Assembly: GCA_963834855.1 (NCBI GenBank)
Contig: CAWIDH010000032.1
Span: 186,001 to 250,000, forward strand
Length of the DNA: 64,000 nucleotides
Direction of reading: 5' to 3'
Source: DATJKD01 sp963834855
GTDB taxonomy: Bacteria > Pseudomonadota > Gammaproteobacteria > Steroidobacterales > Steroidobacteraceae
This document shows positions 9,257 to 16,831 of the stretch, piece by piece (positions within the stretch are counted from its first letter, which is position 1; the number at the start of each line of letters is the position of its first letter). Below the pieces are notes generated by a model. That model was not told the DNA's origin. It ran no database searches and saw nothing but the letters and a program-made list of their open reading frames with translations. Made by a program: the position numbers and the translations under genes.

Positions 9257-9546
9257 AAATCGTCTCCTGCCAGCTCGACTCGGACGAGTTTCATGCGCCC
9301 GGATGCGCCGCTTCTCAGTGTGACGTCGGATCTGCGGCACTTGAATCGTTTCGCAACCAGCGTCTGCAGTTCCGCGTTGGCCCGGCCATCCACGGGTGGG
9401 GACCTGACCTGGGCGAGCCAGGTGCCGTCGTCCGCCTGCACCAGCGAGCTGGCCCGGGCATTGGGCTTGACCTTCACCTTGAGCACGAGGGATCGCACGC
9501 GGTGGTCAACTCCTGCAGGCAGCGGATTCAGGCTTCCCTGGTCCAT
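9253..9546 (-). CDS. DUF167 (YggU-type) protein
   Basis: The core VKVKPNARASSLVQADDG, PPVDGRANAELQTLVAKRF and GASGRMKLVRVEL is the full DUF167 signature. The family is small, conserved and of unknown biochemical function. The 97-residue version starts at an ATG 19 nt inside the upstream ACT gene. A GTG at 9498 with AGGAG 11 nt upstream would give an 81-residue protein that better matches usual family length, so the start is uncertain. The stop overlaps the VOC start (ATGA). Confidence 0.8.
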   Translation of the reverse strand: MDQGSLNPLPAGVDHRVRSLVLKVKVKPNARASSLVQADDGTWLAQVRSPPVDGRANAELQTLVAKRFKCRRSDVTLRSGASGRMKLVRVELAGDDL

Positions 9547-9935
9547 GCCTCCGACACGGCACGGCCCCGAGCCAGGTCATCCACCACCAGGATGAGTTGA
9601 TGGTCGTGATCGCTGTAGAGGACTTCGATGTTGACACCCGCGTCGGCCATGCGGCGCGTGAGCTGTCCAAGCTGACCTGGAACTGCCTGCTTCAGGCGTT
9701 GCACCACCACGTCGCGCTCCGCGAGCACCCGGATGCCCGCCGCTTCCAGTGCCTGGCGTGCGGCAGTGCCGTCGCCGAATAGGAAATGCGCAACGCCAGA
9801 CCCACCGACCACCCATGCGCCGCCGCCCTCGATGCTGATGCCGGCGCGGCCGAGGGCTTCTCCCATGTCGGCGAGGGCTCCCGGGCGGTTCTCGAGCCGG
9901 ATCGCCAGGTCCTTCACTGTAGTCCGCCTCCCCAT
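9528..9935 (-). CDS. Tandem ACT-domain protein
   Basis: The 135-residue protein contains two ACT modules. The first is DLAIRLENRPGALADMGEAL with GISIEGGGAWVVGGSGVAHF; the second starts near VVVQRLKQAVPGQLGQLTRRMADAGVNIEVLYSDHDHQLILVVDD. ACT domains bind small ligands, often amino acids; no enzyme domain is attached, so a regulatory or sensor role is inference. The ATG at 9935 is chosen because homology starts there; upstream translation is low-complexity. It heads the overlapping unit running to 7251. Confidence 0.82.
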   Translation of the reverse strand: MGRRTTVKDLAIRLENRPGALADMGEALGRAGISIEGGGAWVVGGSGVAHFLFGDGTAARQALEAAGIRVLAERDVVVQRLKQAVPGQLGQLTRRMADAGVNIEVLYSDHDHQLILVVDDLARGRAVSEAWTREA

Positions 9936-9969
9936 GTTTCGCTGGAGACGCGGACGCTTTCCCTGCAAC

Positions 9970-10479
9970 TCATGCTGGGCCTCGGTACGTGTTCTGCAAC
10001 CAGAGTGACGCAGCCGCGTCGTCGCGAGGACTCTCGAGGAAGCGCACCCAGGCCTGCTGCTCGCTCCACACCGGCACGAGCTCCCACACACAATAAGTCG
10101 GCAGGTGCGGCGCTTCTCGATGGAACTGTGCGAACGCCGGCATCGAGTCGCCATCCTTGTACCACACGGTTTGCCACAACTCGTTTTCCTTCCGCCATGT
10201 GCAGACGATGAGGAAATAGAAGTCATTGCCGCATCGATGAAGCACGACGAAGCCGAGGCCGCTGACGGTCAGGTCGCCGGACTCCAGGGCCTGGCGTGCC
10301 AGGCGGGCGATCTCGTCGGGCACCGGACGATCCTTCGGATGCACTTCGTACCACTTGAGGAGCGCAGCCGGCAACGCAAGAGGGTCGCCGGGTGTTACGT
10401 GCTTTGCAGCATGCCGGTAGGCCGGAGCGACACCGAGGTCGGCGCGTAGTACGCGATCGATGCCGATGTGATCGAGCAT
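9970..10479 (-). CDS. Conserved hypothetical protein
   Basis: I do not recognise this 169-residue protein. It is soluble, with no signal peptide or membrane segment. It has a Trp/Tyr-rich central part (KNELWQTVWYKDGDSMPAF, TYCVWELVPVWSEQQAWVRFL) and a C-terminal NTYRG. Codon use and the clean open frame support it as real. It sits 34 nt upstream of the ACT gene on the same strand and 39 nt after the membrane-GNAT gene. Confidence 0.7.
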   Translation of the reverse strand: MLDHIGIDRVLRADLGVAPAYRHAAKHVTPGDPLALPAALLKWYEVHPKDRPVPDEIARLARQALESGDLTVSGLGFVVLHRCGNDFYFLIVCTWRKENELWQTVWYKDGDSMPAFAQFHREAPHLPTYCVWELVPVWSEQQAWVRFLESPRDDAAASLWLQNTYRGPA

Positions 10480-10518
10480 GATTTCTGCCTCCGTGCGTCG
10501 GGCGGGCCTGACGCTACC

Positions 10519-11484
10519 TCAGCCGCCCAGGAACTTGAAGTAGATCGTGGTGGCACAAGGCCTGCCATCCGGCCAGAGCGCGTAGTTCGGGATCTGCCCG
10601 CAACGCTGCCAGCCCTGGCGCGCATACAGGCGCTCGGCATCGTTGCCCGTGACCGTGTCGAGCACCAGCAGCGTCTTGCCGGCGCCGAGGGCACTCCGTT
10701 CGGCGGCAGCGAGCAGCGCCGCACCAACACCCCGCCGTCGCGCACGCCGGTGCACGAGCATCTTCGCAATGTCCCCGCGATGCGGCTGATTCTCCGGCTG
10801 CTCGAGAAGGACCGAAACAGTGCCGACGATCGCTCCCGCCGTGTCCTCCGCGGCGAGCACGAGGCGCTCGCCACGTGCAACGTGCGCGGACGCGCTGTGC
10901 CAGAACGCCTCTGCCTTTGTGCGCGTCATCGGCAGCATGAAGCCGACGGACGCGCCACCCTCCACGCAGTCGATCAGCACGTCGCTCAACCCGCGGATCT
11001 CGGAATCACCGATCGTCTGCAGGCATCGAATCCGGACGGCGTCCGACACGTCAGGCGTCACCTTTGTACGCTCTACACGATGCGCCCGCGATTGTCGGAG
11101 GAGAAAGGTCGCCACCGCTGCGAGCAGCAATACCGCGGTCGCGACCTCGAGCCATATCGTCAGGTTCATGGCAAACGTGTGTGCCGACAAGGGAGCGACG
11201 GCATAGTGGCCGAGCCCATCGAGGCCGAGGACACCATAGACCGCCAGGACGCTCAGCCCGGCGAGCTGGTGCCGCCGCCGGATCAGGAACCAGCCGACCA
11301 CTCCGACCGCGGTGACCCCGAGCCACGCAGCAAGAATCTTCGAGCGCGACAGCCAGGCGGGCAAGTTCGGATACGCGTCCAGGAAAAAGGCATTGTGGCC
11401 GTAGTGAAGTAAGCTCGCGGCTCCGTACGCGATCAGAAGGATCAGCAGCACATCGATCCGGATCGCCGGGGGTTCGCTGCTCAT
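10519..11484 (-). CDS. Four-TM membrane domain fused to a GNAT acetyltransferase
   Basis: Residues 10-130 hold four predicted membrane helices (starting LLILLIAYGAASLLHYGHN, AAWLGVTAVGVVGWFLI, LSVLAVYGVLGLDGLGHY and LEVATAVLLLAAVATFLL). A basic linker follows, then a complete cytosolic GNAT domain (about 150-321) with motif A at MLVHRRARRRGVGAALLAAAE and YARQGWQRCGQIPNYALWPDG near the end. GNAT domains are usually free-standing, so the fusion is notable. The frame is continuous through the linker, and no internal ATG with a good ribosome site sits at the domain border. The acceptor could be membrane-associated, but this is inference. Confidence 0.78.
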   Translation of the reverse strand: MSSEPPAIRIDVLLILLIAYGAASLLHYGHNAFFLDAYPNLPAWLSRSKILAAWLGVTAVGVVGWFLIRRRHQLAGLSVLAVYGVLGLDGLGHYAVAPLSAHTFAMNLTIWLEVATAVLLLAAVATFLLRQSRAHRVERTKVTPDVSDAVRIRCLQTIGDSEIRGLSDVLIDCVEGGASVGFMLPMTRTKAEAFWHSASAHVARGERLVLAAEDTAGAIVGTVSVLLEQPENQPHRGDIAKMLVHRRARRRGVGAALLAAAERSALGAGKTLLVLDTVTGNDAERLYARQGWQRCGQIPNYALWPDGRPCATTIYFKFLGG

Positions 11485-11500
11485 CGGAGCGTACCCAGCT

Positions 11501-11905
11501 TCAACGGGTATCCACGCGCACCAGACCGTGCCCGCCGACGGGCTCCGTAACCGTGCTTTCGCCGAAAGCTGCGATCAGAGGCTTGGCACGAGCTATGGCC
11601 TGCCGCACGGCCGGCAGCGCCAGCGAAGCGCGGTGGCTCTGCTCATCGGCCCAGACCTCGGTGATCCAGATCGAATCGGCGTCTGTTGGGGTCTTTGCGA
11701 CCACATAGCTCAGGCAGCCGGGCATTTCCGTTACGCCTTCGAGGAGGATAGTGATCAACGCGTCGCGTTGGCCCGGTACTGCCGTCATTTTCCCGATGAG
11801 GCCATACATCTCTTCACCTCGTGCAGTTGACGCTCCGAGACGCGATACCGCGGCGAATGCTGCAGACCCTGCCATGAGCACGAAGCCGCGACGTTCGATG
11901 CGCAT
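11501..11905 (-). CDS. Antibiotic biosynthesis monooxygenase (ABM) domain protein with Tat-like signal
   Basis: The 134-residue protein starts RIERRGFVLMAGSAAFAAV, a twin-arginine style export signal. An ABM ferredoxin-like barrel follows: YGLIGKMTAVPGQRDALITILLEG, MPGCLSYVVAKTPTDADSIWITEVWADEQSHRASL. The WITEVW and Asn/Asp-rich turn are typical of the family. Export of an ABM domain is less common; the cofactor-free oxygenase or heme role cannot be decided. It lies 17 nt after the membrane-GNAT gene in transcription order reversed, with 6 nt between it and the VOC gene upstream. Confidence 0.8.
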   Translation of the reverse strand: MRIERRGFVLMAGSAAFAAVSRLGASTARGEEMYGLIGKMTAVPGQRDALITILLEGVTEMPGCLSYVVAKTPTDADSIWITEVWADEQSHRASLALPAVRQAIARAKPLIAAFGESTVTEPVGGHGLVRVDTR

Positions 11906-11911
11906 CGCGGG

Positions 11912-12316
11912 CTACCGCGTACCACCCCAGTCTGCAGGGTCAATATCCGCCACGGTCTGCGAGAAAGTCCATGCGTGACCGCCCAGGTCCTCCACGGAAT
12001 ACTGCCTTTCCCCGTACGGATAGTCGGCCGGCGCGTTAATGACTCGGGCGCCATGCTCGCTGGCGTTCCTGCAGTGATCATCGACGTTCTCCACTCGCAC
12101 CATCACCGAGTGCGTGGCATGCCTCTCCTTCGCGGCACCCGGCGCCGGGACTGGCAGTCCGCCCACGACGACTACGGAGCCGCTGCCAACGCTCAGTTGC
12201 ACACGGTGACTTCCAATGCGGAGACGCTCCTCGAACCCGAATGCCGCGCACAGCCAGGCCGCTGCTTCCGTCACATCCGCATAGGCCAGCACCGGAATCA
12301 CGGCGCCCGAAGGCAT
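11912..12316 (-). CDS. VOC family protein (glyoxalase-like)
   Basis: The 134-residue protein begins MPSGAVIPVLAYADVTEAAAWLCAAFGFEERLRIG, the standard start of the bleomycin-resistance/glyoxalase subgroup. It continues VMVRVENVDDHCRNASEHGARV and ends with YGERQYSVEDLGGHAWTFSQTVADIDP, the typical metal-ligand Glu/His end. Earlier in-frame codons do not resemble the family, so the ATG at 12316 is preferred. Six bases separate its stop from the ABM gene start, so the two are probably translated together. Confidence 0.84.
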   Translation of the reverse strand: MPSGAVIPVLAYADVTEAAAWLCAAFGFEERLRIGSHRVQLSVGSGSVVVVGGLPVPAPGAAKERHATHSVMVRVENVDDHCRNASEHGARVINAPADYPYGERQYSVEDLGGHAWTFSQTVADIDPADWGGTR

Positions 12317-12510
12317 GGAGCGATTGTGCTTCAACGTCGCGTGGCCCGAGGGTTCGTTGCGCCAGTTCGCTTTCACTCTACTCGTTGCGCGGATATTGGT
12401 GAAGGTCCGGGCAGCCACCGCGAGAGCGAGGATTGGACAGCAGGATCCGGCGGTGCACGCGCCGACTCGAAGTTGCAGATTTCACCAACCCAGTCGAACG
12501 TGATGAACGT

Positions 12511-13026
12511 TCAGTCCGTTCCAGTCCAGGGAGACCTTCGAGGCGCCCACCGGGGCACGTTGGCTCGGTACACATCGTACGCATTCCCGTAACGACGACG
12601 CAGCGTAGGCTCCTCGTACGCCAGGACGAAGGCGTGGAAACAGAGCAACACGATCGCGGCGTACCCGAGGAGCGCTGCGCTGCCAAGAAGTACGGCCTGG
12701 CCCACAATGATGCACACGACCGCGACATACATGGGATTGCGGACGTAGCGGTACAGTCCTGACACCACGAGCACCTCCGTCGGGGCCACCGGGGCCGGCG
12801 TGCCGCGTCCCTCCAGCGCGAAGCGCGCGAAGCAGTGCAAGAGCGCCAGCACGCCGATAGCAACCAGGAGCCCGCCGGCGAACCGGCCCGCCGGAATGCC
12901 AAGAAACGGTGGGCCGGCCCGCCAGCCGGAGATCATGTAGGGAACCAATCCCGCAACGGTGCCCGGAGCCAACACGAAGAAGATCGCGGAGCCAATAGTG
13001 GATGCAGCTTTTCCTGCCATGTTCAC
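12511..13026 (-). CDS. Isoprenylcysteine carboxyl methyltransferase-like membrane protein
   Basis: The 171-residue protein has about four hydrophobic helices. It carries the phospholipid/isoprenylcysteine methyltransferase signature near its C-terminal half: VSGLYRYVRNPMYVAVVCIIVGQ, then AYEEPTLRRRYGNAYDVYRANVPRW. In the family these segments bind S-adenosylmethionine. The frame starts at GTG 13026 or ATG 13020; neither has a strong ribosome site. The 194 bp between its stop and the VOC gene start hold no recognisable gene. Confidence 0.85.
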   Translation of the reverse strand: MNMAGKAASTIGSAIFFVLAPGTVAGLVPYMISGWRAGPPFLGIPAGRFAGGLLVAIGVLALLHCFARFALEGRGTPAPVAPTEVLVVSGLYRYVRNPMYVAVVCIIVGQAVLLGSAALLGYAAIVLLCFHAFVLAYEEPTLRRRYGNAYDVYRANVPRWAPRRSPWTGTD

Positions 13027-13205
13027 CGATACCGCACGGCGGCCAGGTCAGGTCGGGTCCACGCGGGCGTGAACTTGTGAAGCACAATCACCCGGTAAAT
13101 CCCTCACAGCGTGACCGGCGATTGCGGTGCATGCCAGGCGCCGTCATCGTCTCGCTCGCTTCGGCCATTCGAAGCGGCGAATCCGCCAAGCGTTGACACA
13201 ATTCC

Positions 13206-13610
13206 TCACGCTCGGTCCGCCAGCGCCGCCTCGACCAGCGCCGTGTCCAGGTAGTCGGTCAGCTCACGGAGCTTGCCGTCTTCGAGCCGGATGACGTAGC
13301 AGTAAGTGTTGTTGTACGGTTTTCCTGCCTTGGTTGTGACCCGCCCGCGACACTCCACGACCACGTAGTCGTCCTCCGCGATGAAGCGATGTGCGGTATT
13401 CGTATAGCGGTCTGCGAACTGCGCAAACAATGGCTCCATGAGCTCGGCAAGGACTGCCTTCTTGCCGCGGTACGTCCCTGACCACTTGGTCGTGCCGATG
13501 ACGGTCCAGCAGAAGTCATCGGCCCAACTCTCGACGAAGGGCGCACTGTTGCCTTTCGCCAGCTCGGAAAAAATGCGCTGCAAGAGCTGCTTGTTTTCGG
13601 CTGCGCCCAT
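13206..13610 (-). CDS. SnoaL-like / NTF2-fold protein
   Basis: The 134-residue protein matches the NTF2-like pattern: MGAAENKQLLQRIFSELAKGN, FVESWADDFCWTVIGTTKWSGTYRGKKAVLAEL, HRFIAEDDYVVVECRGRVTTKAGKPYNNTYCYVIRLEDGKLRELTDYLDT. The last segment is the conserved closing strand pair of SnoaL-like hydrolase/isomerase relatives. The catalytic role is unknown. About 180 bp upstream of the methyltransferase gene and 87 bp after phzF it appears to be a single-gene unit. Confidence 0.85.
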   Translation of the reverse strand: MGAAENKQLLQRIFSELAKGNSAPFVESWADDFCWTVIGTTKWSGTYRGKKAVLAELMEPLFAQFADRYTNTAHRFIAEDDYVVVECRGRVTTKAGKPYNNTYCYVIRLEDGKLRELTDYLDTALVEAALADRA

Positions 13611-13697
13611 GCCCCATCTCCTTCGTGCCCCTCAGGGTCCGCCTCGATCGCTGTCAGGCGTCGTCACCGCGAGATTCCCACCCTGGCAGTCATGATC

Positions 13698-14597
13698 TCA
13701 ATCGAGGTGAATTGCCCCTTCACTTACCAGGACACACGCCCCTCCGATCCACGTTGACTGGACGACCCCCGCAGTCTTCTGCGCCCGGGCGAGCAGAATG
13801 CTCGGCCGCCCCATCTCGACTCCTTGCGCGATGCGGAGCCGAAGGCTCCCGTCGATTGGTGCGCCATAGTGGGCCAGCAGACCGACGACTGCGCAGCCAG
13901 CGCTTCCGGTGGCGGGATCCTCGGGCACCCCGCCTAACGGTGCGAACATCCGTGCACGAATATCGAAGCCGTCGTTGACCCTGGTGTACAGATAGACGGA
14001 CGGCCGCACGTCCTCGCCGCTAAGGGCTTCGAACCCATTGATGTTGACCCGAGCGCGTTCGAGTGCCGAGCGGTCCCTGAGTTCGGCGATCACGAAGGGA
14101 AGGCCAACGGAGCCCACCTGTGGGTCATGGGTCTTCGTTACGATGTCTTCCGGGACGAGAGATAGCGCCGACGCTACAAGGCGCGGCGAAATGGCCTTCC
14201 CGAGCGACAAGGGCAGAGGAGCCGCCACTTCGCACCATGCAACCTTGCCGCGCGCCTCGTGGATCGTGACCGGGACCAACCCCGCCTTCTCCTCGAAGGT
14301 GACGGTGAGCGACGACCGGATCTCGCCGAACTCGCCAGCGCTGGCAAGGACGAACGCAGTTCCGACGTTCGGGTGGCCAGCGAACGGGAGCTCTCGCTTC
14401 GGCGAGAAGATCCTGACGTGGCGGGTATGCCCACCGTGCGGCGGGAATACGAAGGCGCTCTCGGAGAAGTTGAACTCTCGCGCGATCTGCTGCATCTGAT
14501 CGTCCGAAAGGCCGGCCGCGTCGGGCAGGACCGCCAACGGATTCCCGCCGAACCGTGTCTCGGTGAACACGTCACAGGTGTAGTAGCGGTAGTTCAG
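13698..14597 (-). CDS. PhzF family epimerase/isomerase, CTG start
   Basis: PhzF-fold proteins are diaminopimelate-epimerase-like isomerases. The catalytic Glu is in NFSESAFVFPP, and the fold signatures ELPFAGHPNVGTAF and EDPATGSAGCAVVGLLAHY are intact. The conserved N-terminus reads LNYRYYTCDVFTETRFGGNPLAV, which begins before the first GTG. The only start with a ribosome site is CTG at 14597, six bases after AGGAGG. That CTG overlaps the stop of a 33-codon upstream frame (CTGA). Product is 299 residues, normal for the family. Confidence 0.87.
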   Translation of the reverse strand: MNYRYYTCDVFTETRFGGNPLAVLPDAAGLSDDQMQQIAREFNFSESAFVFPPHGGHTRHVRIFSPKRELPFAGHPNVGTAFVLASAGEFGEIRSSLTVTFEEKAGLVPVTIHEARGKVAWCEVAAPLPLSLGKAISPRLVASALSLVPEDIVTKTHDPQVGSVGLPFVIAELRDRSALERARVNINGFEALSGEDVRPSVYLYTRVNDGFDIRARMFAPLGGVPEDPATGSAGCAVVGLLAHYGAPIDGSLRLRIAQGVEMGRPSILLARAQKTAGVVQSTWIGGACVLVSEGAIHLD

Positions 14598-14695
14598 GAC
14601 GTACCTCCTGGGTCCGCCGCACGCTGCGTCGTGCGCACGTCGACCAATGTGTCCATGTCCTCACGCCGCCCCAGGAAGAAGGACATTTCCACCAT
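14594..14695 (-). CDS. 33-residue upstream ORF coupled to phzF
   Basis: The frame MVEMSFFLGRREDMDTLV... is bounded upstream by an in-frame TAG four codons before the ATG. It ends in the TGA that overlaps the CTG start of phzF. The phzF ribosome site AGGAGG lies within its last codons. It may be a leader peptide whose translation opens the phzF start, or the C-terminal remnant of a decayed gene. I recognise no family. The rest of the 286-bp gap between the GST and phzF genes holds nothing I can support. Confidence 0.4.
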   Translation of the reverse strand: MVEMSFFLGRREDMDTLVDVRTTQRAADPGGTS

Positions 14696-14883
14696 GTCCG
14701 CGACCTACGACCGTCGCCGTCGACTCGGCAAGGAGCGGCGAACCACCAGTTGCATGGGCACGTACGTCACTCCTGCTCCCTGAACGCTCGGCCACGCCGC
14801 GCTCCTGCTTGAGCGAAGCGAAGGCCGTAGCGTCGGCTGGAACCGTTTGTGGCGGCATTCTGCGGATACGCATACGGGTACTT

Positions 14884-15660
14884 CTACGCCGCAGCTGTCC
14901 GCTTGCGGACTTCCGCGGAATGTCCGCGATGCAGCCGGTAGACGCCGGCCGCCCACTGCGCGGCTGGATGCCGCAGCAGCATGGCGCGATAGTCCTGTAG
15001 ATACGGCGGTAGATCGACCTGCAGCGGGTATTGGATCTCGGGCGGCTGCAGGACGGGCCCCAGCAGCGCGGCAGCCGTGAGGTCGGCGATGGTGAAAGCT
15101 TCGCCAACAAGATACTCGCGGCCTTGCCGCTCCTGCTCGATGCGGTCGAGGGCCGCTGCGACGACAGCGCGATCCTTCTCCAGGGTGGCCTCGCTGATCT
15201 TGTGGCGGAAGCGGTAGTACGACGGAAAAATCCGGAGCAACGGCCGTAGCGTCTGGTAGGCCTTGTCGGGCATGCCCGTCGTCAGCACGCGCAGCGCGAT
15301 GTCCGGATCTTTTCCGAACAGCGGCGTAACGATGGCCGCGCGCACCGCCGGTCCAAGTGTCTCGTCGAGGTGGTCCTCCAGCGCGAGCGCGCGCTGCCGC
15401 GCGGCTGCGTCATGCGGATACAGCGCTGGCTCGGGGTAACGCTCCTCGAGCGCGGCAATGATCCGAGTCGAATCGGCGATGGCCTGGCCGTCGAGCCACA
15501 AGACGGGCAGCTTGCCCTGGCCCGTCGCACGCCAGGCACGGATCAGGTAGTCGGGGCCGAGCACTCGGCGGCGGTGCGCGACGCCCTTGTAGTCGAGCGC
15601 CCACCGCACTTTTTCGTTGTAGTGCGAGAGCGGGATGTGCCATAGCAGCGGAATGTCCAT
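14884..15660 (-). CDS. Glutathione S-transferase family protein
   Basis: The 258-residue protein has an N-terminal thioredoxin-like half, IPLLWHIPLSHYNEKVRWALDYKG, with the GSH-gamma-glutamyl-binding cis-Pro and Ser in GKLPVLWLDGQAIADSTRI. The C-terminal all-helical half includes EYLVGEAFTIADLTAAALLGP, the N-capping box of GSTs. Class cannot be assigned with confidence. It lies just beyond the last recognisable integron cassette and may mark the chromosomal flank of the array. Confidence 0.87.
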   Translation of the reverse strand: MDIPLLWHIPLSHYNEKVRWALDYKGVAHRRRVLGPDYLIRAWRATGQGKLPVLWLDGQAIADSTRIIAALEERYPEPALYPHDAAARQRALALEDHLDETLGPAVRAAIVTPLFGKDPDIALRVLTTGMPDKAYQTLRPLLRIFPSYYRFRHKISEATLEKDRAVVAAALDRIEQERQGREYLVGEAFTIADLTAAALLGPVLQPPEIQYPLQVDLPPYLQDYRAMLLRHPAAQWAAGVYRLHRGHSAEVRKRTAAA

Positions 15661-15808
15661 GGTGGTCTCAGGTCACGCTGGCGATGACGCGCAACGCACC
15701 GGAAGGCTAGTCGAAATGGTAGCGACCAGACCCAATGCGAAGGCCAGCAAGGAAGCTCGATTCTTCGGGGCGCCCCTGATCACAGCGTGGTTGGGCTTCA
15801 TGTTTGGG

Positions 15809-16141
15809 TCACTTTATTGTGATGAGCGACGCGAACAGGGCGCCAGTTGCTGGCACAAGGCAAAGAAAGCCAGGCCAGCGGGGCTTGTGGAGGACTGCCC
15901 AAATTGCGAAAACCATCGCCAAGACGCCAAGGACGCGATACGCCTGGAGCATTGAGAGTATTTGGAATATCGAAGCCTTGAGATCATCGTTCAATTCGTC
16001 GTAGCGGTGAAACAGAACGTCCAGGCGGAGTGCGCTATATATGCAGAAGAAATACAGCGCAGCGGCCGTGCACACCAAACTGGCTGCGACCTGTGGCCAT
16101 GGAGTCGCGCGGTGCACAGGAGTTTCAGATATCTCAGTCAT
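15809..16141 (-). CDS. Cassette 4: small three-TM membrane protein, unknown
   Basis: The 110-residue product has three predicted membrane helices (around residues 16-38, 60-82 and 91-108) and a short polar loop YDELNDDLKAS. I recognise no family. The ATG lies four bases after the R' box GTTGGGC, as is common for cassette genes that lack their own promoter. Downstream, GCCCAAC at 15790-15796 matches this R' box as its R'' partner. The rest of that attC (L'', L', R') is not recognisable, so this terminal site seems decayed. Confidence 0.65.
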   Translation of the reverse strand: MTEISETPVHRATPWPQVAASLVCTAAALYFFCIYSALRLDVLFHRYDELNDDLKASIFQILSMLQAYRVLGVLAMVFAIWAVLHKPRWPGFLCLVPATGALFASLITIK

Positions 16142-16144
16142 GAA

Positions 16145-16271
16145 GCCCAACGCCCGCGTTGAGCCGCAGCGAGCCAGCGACAGGAGCACGCCGCGGGCGC
16201 AGACCTTGCGCAGCGCGCCTGCGGCACGAGAGAGCTGAACCCAACCGGGCGGCTCGAACGCGTAGTCAGGC
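16145..16271 (-). repeat. attC recombination site (cassette 3 / cassette 4 junction)
   Basis: Reading the minus strand, R'' is GCCTGAC (16271-16265), then a 5-base spacer and L'' GTTCGAGCCGC (16259-16249). A long variable central part follows, then L' CGGCTCAAC (16166-16158), a 6-base spacer and R' GTTGGGC (16151-16145). L'' has one unpaired extra base relative to L', the extrahelical base that directs the integrase to the bottom strand. The upstream gene's stop codon lies inside R''. Confidence 0.85.
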
Positions 16272-16733
16272 GTCATTTGGGTAGAGCTCCGAGTAGCTCG
16301 GGTCGGCGTGTTCCCAAGTGAGTGCATTCTCCACGAGGTAGTCTCGAACCGCCGCCAACTCAACCCGTGGAGGGATGGTGACGGTGAAGTAGCGACTAGT
16401 CGCGCCTTCGTACTCGCATCCCATGTCAGCAAGCCCCTCAAGCATCACCATGGAGGTGCTGCCGCTTGCTACTGGCTCGTCGAAGAAGATTCTGACGGTC
16501 CTGTTACCGCATTTTTCCACCACGGCCTTGAAAGTGGGCAGTTGTTGGGCTGGATCGATTGGGGCAAGAACCACATCGCCCAGCGATACGGAGTAAGCAT
16601 AGAAAGGCATGTTGTCGAGTCTGTATCGATCCTGGCCAAGGTCGAAGGCCCAAAGCGTTTCAACATTGACGTCTCCTTCCTCGCCGACGACACGGAACAG
16701 GACCTTCCCGGTTGGGCCGCCGGTGTCGCTCAT
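16266..16733 (-). CDS. Cassette 3: DUF4265-like protein
   Basis: The 155-residue protein reads KVLFRVVGEEGDVNVETLWAFDLGQDRYRLDNMPFYAYSVSLGDVV. This ETLWA/LDN.PF.AY..S.GDVV pattern matches my recollection of DUF4265, a family of unknown function. The rest is soluble with acidic turns and a C-terminal HADPSYSELYPNDA. The start codon is three bases after R' GTCAGGC, with no clear ribosome site. The stop overlaps the R'' box of its attC. No biochemical role can be proposed. Confidence 0.75.
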   Translation of the reverse strand: MSDTGGPTGKVLFRVVGEEGDVNVETLWAFDLGQDRYRLDNMPFYAYSVSLGDVVLAPIDPAQQLPTFKAVVEKCGNRTVRIFFDEPVASGSTSMVMLEGLADMGCEYEGATSRYFTVTIPPRVELAAVRDYLVENALTWEHADPSYSELYPNDA

Positions 16734-16736
16734 GAC

Positions 16737-16826
16737 GCCTGACGTCCGCGTTGAGCGACGCGCTGCTGATTCGTGAACGATGCTGGCACTTTATCCGTCC
16801 CCCGCTCGCTCCAACGCGCGGTAGGC
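16737..16826 (-). repeat. attC recombination site (cassette 2 / cassette 3 junction)
   Basis: On the minus strand: R'' GCCTACC (16826-16820, one change from GCCTAAC), spacer, L'' GTTGGAGCGAGC (16815-16804), central part, L' GCGTCGCTCAAC (16761-16750), spacer, R' GTCAGGC (16743-16737). L'' and L' pair with an extra G in L'', the extrahelical base typical of attC. The total of 90 bp is within the normal attC size range. Confidence 0.83.
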
Positions 16827-16831
16827 AACAT

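Noticed and set aside
14825..14845. attC-like stretch GTTCCAGCCGACGC on the minus strand downstream of the GST gene
   Set aside because: It resembles an L'' box but no R'' or R' box lies at the right distance, so I do not extend the integron past 15.79 kb.
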